Assembly (NCBI GenBank): GCA_018606645.1
Contig: JAGVRI010000006.1
Span: forward strand, 124,001-188,000
Direction of reading: 5' to 3'
DNA: 64,000 nt
From: Chloroflexota bacterium
GTDB lineage: Bacteria; Chloroflexota; Anaerolineae; JAAYZQ01
Part shown: one piece after another, positions 27,041 to 35,825 of the stretch
Numbering within the stretch: position 1 is the first letter of the stretch
Layout of the letters: each line of letters starts with the position of its first letter
Program-made: the position numbers and the translations under genes
Notes under the pieces: generated by a model
The model's input: the letters and a program-made list of their open reading frames with translations, nothing else
Databases searched by the model: none
What the model was told of the DNA's origin: nothing

Positions 27041-27901
27041 TTAATGGCCGTTAATCCAGTCGAGCACCTCAGCTCTGTCCACCCGGTAGGCGAAATCTGT
27101 ACCCCGGCAGAGCGCATTCAGGCCGAAGGATGTCACAGCCACAATCACGTTCGAGTTATATCCGCCCAAGAAGACCGGACCACCAGAGTCGCCAGAACAT
27201 GTCCCGCCGCGGTCATCCCCGTTGCCCTGGGTCTGAAGGTTATAGCCGTCGTTGAGAGCGCTGTTCAGATTCACGAGTGTGGATTTGGCCATCAGTCTCT
27301 CGCGGTACGAGATGTTGGGAAGGACCGAATGCTCCTGCGTGCGATAACTCAGGCCGTAGCCGCTGACGGTGAACACCGTGTCCTTCTGACCGCGTGCCGT
27401 GCGCAGGTTGCTGAGCGTATCGGGGGATGGAAGCTGACCGTACTCCGGCATCGTAATCGGTTGATCCAGGATCACCAGGCCCACATCGCGGATGTTAGGA
27501 AAGCCGGCAAAGTTGGCAAAGCCATAGTTGTAGAGTTCATCGGATGTAGCGCACAGAATGCCCAACGTGCCAGGAGCACAGCCAATCGGATAGAGCGTTA
27601 CCGGGTCGTATCCCAGCGCCTGGTTGTAATTGGCCCCAGCATCTTGCTGAAAGTAGACGCGAGCTGAAACAGCACCTCCCGCCGTATCCGTGCAGTGCCC
27701 GGCGGTGAGGAACTTGGTCGGACTGATCAGCGATCCGCTACAACGCCACAGGAACTCACCGTCTTGATCGTAGAACACCACAAGACCCACAAATGGATGT
27801 TCATAGTCCTCAACCCAGTGGCCGGTGATGGCAGACGCCGGTGCTCCGGCAAAGATGAAGACAAGCAGCAAAACGGCAGAAACTAGAACTGACCTACGCA
27901 T
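27041..27901 (-). CDS. Secreted trypsin-like serine protease (S1)
   Basis: A 286-residue protein with a signal peptide (residues 1-24, ending APASA) and a chymotrypsin-fold domain. The triad is visible: His69 in FLTAGHC, Asp139 in NIRDVGLVIL, Ser239 in TCSGDSGGPV. It acts outside the cell; substrate unknown. The specificity pocket was not analysed. The start follows AGAGGAG. It is monocistronic, with its own consensus promoter, and lies between unrelated genes. Confidence 0.9.
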   Translation of the reverse strand: MRRSVLVSAVLLLVFIFAGAPASAITGHWVEDYEHPFVGLVVFYDQDGEFLWRCSGSLISPTKFLTAGHCTDTAGGAVSARVYFQQDAGANYNQALGYDPVTLYPIGCAPGTLGILCATSDELYNYGFANFAGFPNIRDVGLVILDQPITMPEYGQLPSPDTLSNLRTARGQKDTVFTVSGYGLSYRTQEHSVLPNISYRERLMAKSTLVNLNSALNDGYNLQTQGNGDDRGGTCSGDSGGPVFLGGYNSNVIVAVTSFGLNALCRGTDFAYRVDRAEVLDWINGH

Positions 27902-27959
27902 GGTTTTCTCTCCTCTCTATTGTGCGTACACTGCCCTCATGCCCAGACGGCACACTTCC

Positions 27960-27988
27960 ATTATAGAACCACAGAGTAACCCTGTCAA
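27960..27988 (-). promoter_or_regulatory. Consensus promoter of the protease gene
   Basis: Perfect TTGACA (27988-27983), 17-base spacer and perfect TATAAT (27965-27960) on the minus strand, about 60 bases before the protease start. Confidence 0.7.
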
Positions 27989-28115
27989 ATGGGGGACAAG
28001 AATCGCAAATCCTTCCGCCGGCCATGCTTTGACCCTTAATCTGGCCTTACAGAGCCATACGTCTTGCCCCCCTGTCAGATGAGCTGCCCGGCTGACTCAC
28101 AGACCCGGTTGGATC

Positions 28116-28144
28116 TTGACAGGGTACTTGCAATGCCTGATAAT
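28116..28144 (+). promoter_or_regulatory. Promoter of the aminotransferase-GNAT pair
   Basis: TTGACA (28116-28121), 17-base spacer, GATAAT (28139-28144), about 60 bases before the ATG at 28205. Confidence 0.6.
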
Positions 28145-28204
28145 ACACGCAAGGCGGAATGGAACGCCGATAGTATATTCGCTACACCACTCAGGAGGCC
28201 AACG

Positions 28205-29470
28205 ATGAACGATCCGAAAAAAAGCCTAAGCCCGATCTATACACGGTATTCGGACATTGAAGTAGACTATGCCCAAGGGCCATACATCTATGCCACCGAC
28301 GGACGTCGCTACCTTGATTTCACTTCTGGCATCGCCGTAACCAACACCGGTCATTGCCACCCCAAAGTGGTCGCTGCTGCTCAAGCCCAATGCGCCAAGT
28401 TAATCCATGGACAAATCAACATCGTATACCACAAGCCTATGCTCGAACTGGTACAGAAGCTACGGACCATTATGCCTCCGCATCTTGATAGCTTCTTCTT
28501 CACCAATTCTGGCGCCGAAGCGGTCGAGGCGGCCCTGAAGCTGGTGCGCCACGCCACTGGGCGACCCAATCTTGTGGTCTTTCAAGGAGGATTCCATGGA
28601 CGGACGATCGGCGCGGTGTCTCTTACCACATCGAACCCGATTTATCACTGGAAGTACCAGCCCCTGATGGCCGGCGTCTACGTCGCTCCGTTCCCGAACC
28701 CATACTTCTATGGCTGGTCCGAAAGAGAGACCGAGGACTTTTGTCTGAAGCAACTTCGGCACTTGCTGGCTTCTCAGACAGCGCCGGAAGAAACGGCTGC
28801 CATGTTGATAGAGCCGGTACAGGGTGAAGGCGGATATATCGTACCCACACCAGGGTTCCTCGCCGGGGTCGAAAAAATCTGTCGCCAGCACGACATCCTG
28901 CTGATCGTGGACGAAGTACAGACCGGATTCGGCCGAACGGGAAAATGGTTTGGTTTCCAACACTTTGGGGTGGAGCCCGACGTTCTGGTCATGGCCAAAG
29001 CCCTGGCTTCAGGCTTCCCTTTGAGTGGCATCGCGGCCCGTTCGGCCTTGATGCAGCACTCGCCGATCGGCTCCCAGGGCGGCACCTATGGCGGCAATGC
29101 GGTCGCCTGCGCGGCTGCCGTGGCCACGCTCCAGGTGATGGAAGAGGAAGGGTTGATCGAGAACAGCGCCCGACTGGGAGGCATCCTCATCGCCCGGCTG
29201 AAGGAACTTCAATCCCGCTTTCCAGCAATTGGCGAGGTTCGTGGCCTGGGATTGATGGTCGCTGTCGAGTTCACTACCCCCGGCGGTGATCCAGACAAAG
29301 CCACCGCCAGCGCGGTCCGAAATAAATGCCTGGACTATGGATTGATGTTGCTCCCCTGTGGCACCTACCACAACGTGATCCGGTTCGTGCCGCCGCTGAT
29401 CATCAAAGAATCGCATCTGGAGGAAGCATTGAGCATCTTTGAGAAGGCCCTGCGGGAGGTGAGCGCCTGA
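28205..29470 (+). CDS. Class III PLP-dependent aminotransferase (GABA/acetylornithine type)
   Basis: A 421-residue enzyme; ATG 28205 follows AGGAGG. It has YATDGRRYLDFTSGIAVTNTGH, the PLP phosphate region TNSGAEAVEAALKLVR, GGFHGRTIGAVSLT, EPVQGEGGY, VDEVQTGFGRTG and the PLP lysine Lys265 in VMAKALASGFP. The whole form is closest to 4-aminobutyrate or related omega-amino-acid aminotransferases; the amino donor cannot be fixed from sequence. It is translationally coupled to the GNAT gene. Confidence 0.88.
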   Translation: MNDPKKSLSPIYTRYSDIEVDYAQGPYIYATDGRRYLDFTSGIAVTNTGHCHPKVVAAAQAQCAKLIHGQINIVYHKPMLELVQKLRTIMPPHLDSFFFTNSGAEAVEAALKLVRHATGRPNLVVFQGGFHGRTIGAVSLTTSNPIYHWKYQPLMAGVYVAPFPNPYFYGWSERETEDFCLKQLRHLLASQTAPEETAAMLIEPVQGEGGYIVPTPGFLAGVEKICRQHDILLIVDEVQTGFGRTGKWFGFQHFGVEPDVLVMAKALASGFPLSGIAARSALMQHSPIGSQGGTYGGNAVACAAAVATLQVMEEEGLIENSARLGGILIARLKELQSRFPAIGEVRGLGLMVAVEFTTPGGDPDKATASAVRNKCLDYGLMLLPCGTYHNVIRFVPPLIIKESHLEEALSIFEKALREVSA

Positions 29471-30033
29471 TCCCACGAGCCGAGCAATTCAACCCTGCAA
29501 GGACCATCATCGTTCGCCCAGCAGATCTGACCGATGCGCCGGCCATCGCTCGCGTTCACATTGACACCTGGCGTACCACCTATCGAGGCCTGGTGCCGAC
29601 CGAGTTCCTGGCTCAACTGTCCTATGAACGCAGCGAACAAAGGTGGCGGGAAATCCTTTCTAGCCTTGACCAGACACAGTCTGTCCACGTGGCAGAAATG
29701 GAGGGCAAGATCGTCGGCTTTGCCAGCAGCGGTCCAGAACGGGAGCACGACCCCGTGTACCACGGTGAACTGTACGCGATCTATGTGCTGGACAGCCACC
29801 AGCGCCAGGGCGTGGGCCGGAACCTCGTCCGCGCCACTGCCCAGCAGCTCTGGGAGTGCGGTTTTGACTCGATGCTGGTCTGGGTGTTGGCCGAGAACCC
29901 ATCCCGGGGGTTCTATGAAAAGTTAGGAGGCCGCTACCTGCGGGAAAAAGTGATCACTATCGGGAACGTCGATCTACCTGAAGTGGCCTACGGTTGGCCA
30001 GATATCCGCCTCCTGATGGAGGAAAGGAACTAG
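29467..30033 (+). CDS. GNAT-family N-acetyltransferase with probable CTG start
   Basis: A 188-residue GNAT protein. The fold begins TIIVRPADLTDAPAIARVH, which lies before the first GTG at 29593, so that start would remove the first strand and helix. No ATG, GTG or TTG exists in frame between the upstream stop at 29440 and that region. CTG 29467 overlaps the aminotransferase stop (CTGA) and follows GGGAGG by seven bases, so it is the best start. Acetyl-CoA loop RQGVGRNLVRA and the C-terminal NPSRGFYEKLGGRYL are typical. Substrate unknown. Confidence 0.8.
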   Translation: MIPRAEQFNPARTIIVRPADLTDAPAIARVHIDTWRTTYRGLVPTEFLAQLSYERSEQRWREILSSLDQTQSVHVAEMEGKIVGFASSGPEREHDPVYHGELYAIYVLDSHQRQGVGRNLVRATAQQLWECGFDSMLVWVLAENPSRGFYEKLGGRYLREKVITIGNVDLPEVAYGWPDIRLLMEERN

Positions 30034-30066
30034 GCCGGCCCCACTGGCGCTGAACGCCACCCAGGC

Positions 30067-30267
30067 TCATCCTCCGGCAATAATATGGATCACCTGCACC
30101 TCATCCCTATCCGCCACCAACCACGTGTCATATTCCTCAGCGGGTACCAAACGCCCGTTGACCGATACGGCCACATAATGATGGGTGAATTTGCAGGCGA
30201 CCAACAGGTCCCGGATCGTCATCCCAGGCTGCCACTCGATCTCCCATTTATTGTTCACACGAATCAT
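30067..30267 (-). CDS. MoaD/ThiS-like sulfur carrier
   Basis: A 66-residue beta-grasp protein ending in the diagnostic Gly-Gly (VIHIIAGG). The ATG at 30267 follows GAGGTG; a longer frame adds 14 unlikely residues. Small MoaD/ThiS proteins beside AOR genes are thought to provide sulfur for the tungsto- or molybdopterin dithiolene, so I read it as part of the ferredoxin-AOR operon rather than thiamine synthesis. Confidence 0.82.
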   Translation of the reverse strand: MIRVNNKWEIEWQPGMTIRDLLVACKFTHHYVAVSVNGRLVPAEEYDTWLVADRDEVQVIHIIAGG

Positions 30268-30343
30268 TGCGCTTTCACCTCGGTTCTGGGCGGCGTGTGC
30301 AACGCTCACGATCTCCGGTAGAGCATCAGGCCTCTCTCGTTGT

Positions 30344-30379
30344 AAAGGCGCCAGGTCGGACTTCCAACCTGGCGCCTTT
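30344..30379. terminator. Hairpin between AOR and the MoaD-like gene
   Basis: A perfect 13-base inverted repeat, AAAGGCGCCAGGT (30344-30356) and ACCTGGCGCCTTT (30367-30379), ten-base loop. Only three U end the stem on the minus strand, so it probably reduces but does not abolish read-through into the MoaD-like gene. Confidence 0.65.
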
Positions 30380-30456
30380 GCCTCTGGGTTCAGACACCAC
30401 CGCCGACCGGTGGGCCAGCGTGGGTTTGCCAGCGTAGAATCTACTTCCGCAGGCTG

Positions 30457-32661
30457 CTAGGTGCCTTTTTGCGTGTGCGCTTCGATCAGCGCCACCACTT
30501 CGGGAAAATCAATGCCTAACTCACGGACCTTTTCCAGTGTAGGGATGCCCCGTTCATTCCAACCGCGACGCTTGTACACGGCATCGATCAACTTTTCATA
30601 CTGGGCTTCGCGGTAGCGGCGCAGGGCCTGTCGCTTTTCAGCCGTGGTCATGCCGCTGGGGTCCACGCCCACGAGTTCGCGGAGTTGCTGGTCATAGCGC
30701 TCAGCCCGGCTTTCATATTCGGCATCGGTGACCGGCCCTACCGAGCGATAAGGAATGGCATCGTGTTCACGAGTGCCAGAGCCCATCTTCAGGTTAAAGA
30801 TCCGCTGAAAGTTATACACCGCCTCGGACATACGGATCAGGTCGGCGCCACTCTGCACGTCATCGCGACCGGTCATCGCCCGGAAGAGCCGGACATAGTT
30901 CTCCACATGCTCCGGCACTTTGGCTGCCTCAATGCCCTTGTAGCGGGTACGGTTGTCTGCCGGCTCCACATCGTTCCACGGGAGCTTACACAGGCCGTTC
31001 AGTCCAAACCAGGTTCGCCACATGGGGAAGTAGTGCAACGCCTCGGCCTTATCCTCAAAGGTGGGAATCTGATTATTGACTGCGTCCATAAAGATGAGCC
31101 ACGCTTCATCGTGTTGGGGACCCTTGTTGGCCAGGCCGTAGCCGCCCTGCTGGGCCAGCGATTCCTTGGTCACATATTCGCTGTATTCCAATCCCTTGGC
31201 TTCCATCCCGATATCCTGGAGGAATTGGGGATCGGCCCCATAGCGCTCGACAAAGATCTGCTTCATCCGGCGCACACCCTGGCCGATGATCACGCCAAAG
31301 CCCTCTCCCCGGCTCATCTGATGCAACGCTTCCAACATGGCGTCCGCATTGCCAAAGTTCAGCTTCAGCCCCCCCGTGATCTCCGGGGTCAGGATGCCCT
31401 CCTCATAGCACTCCATGGCAAAGGCCATGGCCGTGCCGAACGAGATCGTATCAATGCCATACGCATCGCAGTAAAAGTTCGCCTCCAGGACCGCATGCGC
31501 ATCCCAAATGCCGCAGTTGGCACCGATGCCAGCTACCGTCTCGTACTCGGGGCCATCAACGGTAACCGTCTGTCCTTTGTACGGTCCAGTACGCAATTCC
31601 AGCCCGGCGGCAAACTTGGCACAGGCCAGCGTGCAACCGTACCAGCAGCCGTCGGGAGCGTCGTAGACAAAGTACTTCTGAAAATGGGGCGAGTAGATCT
31701 TTTCCGCCTCCGGATGGCTGCCGTAGCGAAAGTTGTGCACGGGCAGGATGTCATAGTCATTCATGATCTTGGTCAGGTGGTTCGTTCCGTCCAGGCGCAT
31801 GGTGAACATGATCGGGTCCCGCTCGTAGATCTCGCGGTGCATCTTGGCCCCCACTTGCTGGATCGTCTCCAGGTCAGTGGGGTGATTGCTGTCCCCCTTG
31901 ACGCCCACATACTTGACCACCAGGGCTTTGATCTTTTTCTTGCGCAGCACGGTGCCAATGCCGCCCCGGCCCGCCTGCTTCAGGCGAGTGAGCTTACGGC
32001 GAGGATCGTAGAAACTAAAGTTGAGACATCCAATCAGGGTATGCTCTGCCCCCACCCCGGACGATACCGACGACACTCCCTGTTTCTCCTGAGGCGTCTG
32101 GCCGAACAGAGCGACGATCTCCTCAGCCAGAATATGGCTGTTCACCGACTCCTCCGGTGCCTCCATGATCTGTACCAGACCCGCATTGCCGTCAATAAAC
32201 ACGATGACTTCCCGGTCCGCGATCCCCTGCACCTCCAGAGCATCAAAGCCAGAGAACTTGAGCAACGGCCCAAAATAGCCGCCTACATTGCTATCCACCG
32301 GGATTCCAGTCAAGGGAGAGATAGTCACCGCAATTGACTTGCCTGTGCCGGGATACTGGACAATGCCGCCCAGAGGGCCCGAAGCGATGACGATCTCGTT
32401 CTCGGGGCTGTCCCAGCGGGTATCTGACTTGACGGCGTTCCACAACAACCAAAGGTCAAAGCCACGGCCGCCAATGAAGGTCCGCTTCATTCTCTCATCC
32501 ACCGGCTTGGCCCCAATCGTGTTGGTCGAGACATTGACATATAGGGTCTTGCCTGCATATCCCCGCTCCACCGGACGGGGTTCATAGTGAAACTCGGCCA
32601 ATACTTTGTGACCCGCTCGCAACGCCTCAATTCGTTCCTGGGTGATTTCCTTCATCTCCAT
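30457..32661 (-). CDS. aor: Aldehyde ferredoxin oxidoreductase family protein (W/Mo enzyme)
   Basis: A 734-residue protein, longer than the usual 600-650 residue AORs because of an N-terminal extension of about 35 residues and inserts. Family features: GYAGKTLYVNV, FIGGRGFDLWLL, ASGPLGGIVQYPGTGK, and the [4Fe-4S] ligands C339, C343, C347 (CWYGCTLACAKF), with a later Cys in NGLCKLPW. The C-terminus (KRRGWNERGIPTLEKVRELG) is typical. AORs oxidise aldehydes to acids, or reduce acids, with ferredoxin. BamB-type benzoyl-CoA reductase and other family members share this fold, so the substrate is open. It is preceded by a four-cluster ferredoxin and followed by a MoaD-like carrier. Confidence 0.88.
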   Translation of the reverse strand: MEMKEITQERIEALRAGHKVLAEFHYEPRPVERGYAGKTLYVNVSTNTIGAKPVDERMKRTFIGGRGFDLWLLWNAVKSDTRWDSPENEIVIASGPLGGIVQYPGTGKSIAVTISPLTGIPVDSNVGGYFGPLLKFSGFDALEVQGIADREVIVFIDGNAGLVQIMEAPEESVNSHILAEEIVALFGQTPQEKQGVSSVSSGVGAEHTLIGCLNFSFYDPRRKLTRLKQAGRGGIGTVLRKKKIKALVVKYVGVKGDSNHPTDLETIQQVGAKMHREIYERDPIMFTMRLDGTNHLTKIMNDYDILPVHNFRYGSHPEAEKIYSPHFQKYFVYDAPDGCWYGCTLACAKFAAGLELRTGPYKGQTVTVDGPEYETVAGIGANCGIWDAHAVLEANFYCDAYGIDTISFGTAMAFAMECYEEGILTPEITGGLKLNFGNADAMLEALHQMSRGEGFGVIIGQGVRRMKQIFVERYGADPQFLQDIGMEAKGLEYSEYVTKESLAQQGGYGLANKGPQHDEAWLIFMDAVNNQIPTFEDKAEALHYFPMWRTWFGLNGLCKLPWNDVEPADNRTRYKGIEAAKVPEHVENYVRLFRAMTGRDDVQSGADLIRMSEAVYNFQRIFNLKMGSGTREHDAIPYRSVGPVTDAEYESRAERYDQQLRELVGVDPSGMTTAEKRQALRRYREAQYEKLIDAVYKRRGWNERGIPTLEKVRELGIDFPEVVALIEAHTQKGT

Positions 32662-32700
32662 CGTTGTCCTTCCTTTCCTTGAACGTGTCGGGGGCAGACC

Positions 32701-33096
32701 TTAATCAGGCAGCGTCTCAGCGGCGAGCGCCTCGGCCGGGCACTCTTTGGCGCACAGGCCGCACGAAATACATTTAAACGGCTCCACATACCCCGCGTAG
32801 TAATACATCGTCCGAGTTGGGCAAAAACCCACACACGACAAGCAACCAACGCACAGGTCCTTCTTGATCCGTACCACCCCGGCCTTGTCCCGATACAAGG
32901 CCTCCGTCGGACATACGGCAATACATTCGCCACATTGATTGCACACAGCCATGCCCCAGTCTGCATTGCCCAGTTCGGTGATACGGATTGCTGACTTGGC
33001 TGGATTGATCTCTTTGAACCAGGCTTGAGAACAGACCTCCTCGCACAGGTGACAACCGACACATAGTTCATTATGCGTAATCAGGACCTTCCTCAT
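32701..33096 (-). CDS. Polyferredoxin with four [4Fe-4S] motifs, AOR partner
   Basis: A 131-residue protein with 16 motif cysteines in four groups: CVGCHLCEEVC, CNQCGECIAVCP, CVGCLSCVGFCP and CISCGLCAKECP. GGGAGGGAG precedes the ATG. Its place directly before the AOR gene marks it as the electron-transfer subunit. Its leader carries a promoter and an attenuator-like hairpin. Confidence 0.9.
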   Translation of the reverse strand: MRKVLITHNELCVGCHLCEEVCSQAWFKEINPAKSAIRITELGNADWGMAVCNQCGECIAVCPTEALYRDKAGVVRIKKDLCVGCLSCVGFCPTRTMYYYAGYVEPFKCISCGLCAKECPAEALAAETLPD

Positions 33097-33255
33097 CGTT
33101 TGTACTCCCTCCCTTGATGTTGGGTGTCAGAGACGGTTCCGCTTGTTATGTGAACTAAAATCGCTCCCGCCTGCAGGCAGAGAGCGATTCGAAGCCCAAG
33201 CATTGGGACCAGGCTTCGTTGCCATCCCATCCAGGCAGCCAGCATTATTAGGATA
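33097..33255 (-). promoter_or_regulatory. Structured leader of the ferredoxin-AOR operon
   Basis: The transcript from the promoter at 33250-33278 would have about 147 leader bases. A 7-base stem CGAAGCC/GGCTTCG (33190-33196, 33212-33218) is followed by an 8-base stem AATCGCTC/GAGCGATT (33159-33166, 33182-33189) ending in a U4 run, terminator-like. Because AOR needs a pterin metal cofactor, a Moco/Tuco-type riboswitch is an obvious thought, but I could not match its conserved bases. Confidence 0.4.
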
Positions 33256-33278
33256 CCAAAAGTCCGAAAAAAAGTCAA
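33250..33278 (-). promoter_or_regulatory. Promoter of the ferredoxin-AOR operon
   Basis: TTGACT (33278-33273), 17-base spacer, TATCCT (33255-33250) on the minus strand, in the gap after the cellobiose phosphorylase gene. Confidence 0.5.
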
Positions 33279-33326
33279 AAGAAAGACAGCCTGACGGCAT
33301 AGGGTAGGGAACTGCTGGCGCTTCGC

Positions 33327-35825
33327 CTATTCCTGAACTTTGCGCTGCAGAACGGGCGGTTCAGCGGGCTCTTTCGCGGCGGCACCCACTTTGACTTCCA
33401 CCGTTATCTCGGTCCGGCCGTCCTCAGGTAGGGGGACGGTGTGGTGCTGAACGGGCTGTCCGTCTACCGTCAGGGAAACGGCACGACCCGGACCCACACG
33501 CTGGACCGATATATGATAAGTCACTCCTCGCCAGCGACGTACCGCCTTGAAACCGGACCAGGTCTCAGGAAGGACCGGGGACACACACAGGCCGTCCAAA
33601 GTGGGGCGAATGCCCAGGATCCATTGGCTGATCGCCACTAGGTTCCACGCCGCCGTACCGGTGAGCCACGAGTTTCTGGCCTCGCCGTACGTGGGAGCCT
33701 CAGGGCCGGCAATCATCTGAGCATATACATACGGCTCACAGCGATGCAGGTCGCTGATCTCTTCGCGAGCCGAAGGATTAATGCGGAGGTAGTAATCGTG
33801 GGCCTGGTCACCATGCCCGAGGATGGCCTCGGCAATGATGATCCAGGGATTCGTGTGACAAAAGATGCTTCCATTTTCCTTGTACCCTGGGGGATAAGAC
33901 GAGATCTCGCCGAGATGGAGATAGTAACGCGAATAGGCGGGCCATAGTAGAGCAAGACCATGAGGAGAAGCGAGCAGCTCGTTCACCGACCTCAGTGCGC
34001 GAGCCGCTCGTCCATCTTCCAGGCCAATGCCGGCCATCGCACACAGGCCCTGGGGCTCAATGAAAATCTTGCCTTCCTGACATTCGTGCGACCCGATCTT
34101 GCCGCCCAAGTCGTCGTAGGCCCGCAGGAACCATTTTCCGTCCCAGCCATGCTCCAGCACCCGAGCGGCCATCTGCGCAGCCTGCTCATGATAGAGATCA
34201 GCGTCTTCGCATCGGCCTCGCCAGCGCGCGATTTCCGCCAATTCCTGAGCCGCCATCACAAACAATGCAGCAATCACAACCGATTCAGCCGTCCGACCCT
34301 CCCGCACCGAAGCCGTCTGAAATGACTCGTCAGGACTGGTAGAAAAAGTATTAAGGTTCAGACAATCGTTCCAATCCGCACGACCAATGAGCGGCAAACC
34401 ATGCGGCCCCAGCCGATCAAGGGTATAATGCAGACAGCGCTGTAAATGCTCATAGAGCGGCGCCTCGGTGCCGGGCCGGTTCTCATAGGCCACCGGCTCA
34501 TCCAGAATGCTTCCGTCTCCGGTCTCTTTCAGGTAGGCAGCCGTGCCCAAAACCAGCCACAGTGGATCGTCGTGAAACCCGCTGCCGATTGCGTCATTGC
34601 CCTTCTTGGTCAGAGGTTGGTACTGATGATAGGCTCCACCGTTCTGCAGTTGAGTGGCAGCCAGGTCCAGCAGACGTTGTCGGGCCCGCTCTGGCACCAG
34701 AGCGACGGCACCCAACAGATCCTGGTTCGAATCCCGAAACCCTATGCCCCGCCCGATCCCTGATTCAAAGAAAGAAGCCGATCGAGAGAGGTGAAAAGTC
34801 ACCATACACTGGTAGACATTCCAGATGTTGACCATCCGGTTCGTATGGTGGTCCGGTGTTTCCACGCGCAATACGCTCAGCAAGCGGTCCCAATAGGCAC
34901 AGAGTTCATCAAAAGCGGCATCCACGTGACGTCTGTCCAGGTACCTGGTAATAATCGGCCGGACGTACTTTTTGTTGATCGTCTGCGAATCAGGGGGATC
35001 GAACTTTTCCTCTTGAGGGTTCTCATGATACCCTAGCAGGAAGATAAGCTGTCGGGTTTCGCCGGGCTCCAGGTGAACCTGGACGTGGTGCGAACCGATC
35101 GGGGCCCAACCGTGGGCCACCGAGCTAAACGAACGTCCACGTTCGACGGCGTCCGGGTTATCCCATCCTCGGTACGGCCCAAGAAACCGATCCCTTTCTG
35201 TATCGAACCCGTCCAGTTGCTCAGAGCACGCAAAGAAGGCAAAGTGATTGCGTCTTTCCCGATATTCAGTTTTGTGATAGATCACGCTGCCGTCAATTTC
35301 CACCTCGCCAGTGCTGAAATTGCGCTGAAAGTTACTGGCATCATCCTGAGCATCCCACAGGCAAAACTCAATGCTGGAGAAAATCGACAGGTGAGCTGGC
35401 CTGTCCCTCCGATTGGTGACCGTGAACTGCCAGATCTCCAGGCTCTCGCCCAGGGGAACAAAGTACCTGGTTTGCGCTTCAATCCCCTGGTAGGTGGAAC
35501 CGATCAAGGTATACCCCAACCCATGTCGACATGTATAGCCTTCCAACTCGCGTCGAGTCGGCTGCCAGGATGGGGACCAGAATTCCCCGGTCTCGTTATC
35601 CCGGATATAAAGATATCGCCCGCCGCAATCGAGGGGAACATTGTTGTAGCGATAGCGCGTGATGCGACGCAAGCGCGCATCACGGTAGAAAGAGTAGCCG
35701 CCAGCAGTGTTGGAGACCAGTCCAAAATAGGCTTCACATCCCAGATAGTTGATCCAGGGAAGAGGGGTGTCCGGCCGGGTAATCACATACTCGCGGCGCT
35801 CGTCGTCAAAGTATCCGTACCGCAT
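33327..35825 (-). CDS. Cellobiose phosphorylase (GH94)
   Basis: An 832-residue protein. ATG 35825 overlaps the kinase stop (TGATG). The N-terminus MRYGYFDDERREYVITRPDT and NTAGGYSFYRDARLRRITRY match cellobiose phosphorylases closely, as does GSVIYHKTEYRERR. The catalytic-acid region is IGFRDSNQDLLG, and WNDCLNLN and the phosphate-site region GYKENGSIFCHTNPW are present. It splits cellobiose with phosphate into glucose 1-phosphate and glucose, in the cytoplasm. Chitobiose phosphorylase is the nearest alternative. It is the last gene of the CelR-type operon. Confidence 0.92.
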   Translation of the reverse strand: MRYGYFDDERREYVITRPDTPLPWINYLGCEAYFGLVSNTAGGYSFYRDARLRRITRYRYNNVPLDCGGRYLYIRDNETGEFWSPSWQPTRRELEGYTCRHGLGYTLIGSTYQGIEAQTRYFVPLGESLEIWQFTVTNRRDRPAHLSIFSSIEFCLWDAQDDASNFQRNFSTGEVEIDGSVIYHKTEYRERRNHFAFFACSEQLDGFDTERDRFLGPYRGWDNPDAVERGRSFSSVAHGWAPIGSHHVQVHLEPGETRQLIFLLGYHENPQEEKFDPPDSQTINKKYVRPIITRYLDRRHVDAAFDELCAYWDRLLSVLRVETPDHHTNRMVNIWNVYQCMVTFHLSRSASFFESGIGRGIGFRDSNQDLLGAVALVPERARQRLLDLAATQLQNGGAYHQYQPLTKKGNDAIGSGFHDDPLWLVLGTAAYLKETGDGSILDEPVAYENRPGTEAPLYEHLQRCLHYTLDRLGPHGLPLIGRADWNDCLNLNTFSTSPDESFQTASVREGRTAESVVIAALFVMAAQELAEIARWRGRCEDADLYHEQAAQMAARVLEHGWDGKWFLRAYDDLGGKIGSHECQEGKIFIEPQGLCAMAGIGLEDGRAARALRSVNELLASPHGLALLWPAYSRYYLHLGEISSYPPGYKENGSIFCHTNPWIIIAEAILGHGDQAHDYYLRINPSAREEISDLHRCEPYVYAQMIAGPEAPTYGEARNSWLTGTAAWNLVAISQWILGIRPTLDGLCVSPVLPETWSGFKAVRRWRGVTYHISVQRVGPGRAVSLTVDGQPVQHHTVPLPEDGRTEITVEVKVGAAAKEPAEPPVLQRKVQE

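Larger units (their letters stand above)
27902..28204. other. Gene-free divergent promoter region
   Basis: A 303-base stretch between the protease (minus) and aminotransferase (plus) genes. It holds the protease promoter at 27960-27988 and the aminotransferase promoter at 28116-28144. Nothing coding was recognised between them. Confidence 0.6.

Noticed and set aside
30685..32337. A 550-residue open frame on the plus strand opposite AOR.
   Set aside because: It is the shadow of the AOR gene, with no family features, low-complexity His/Arg-rich composition and no ribosome-binding site.
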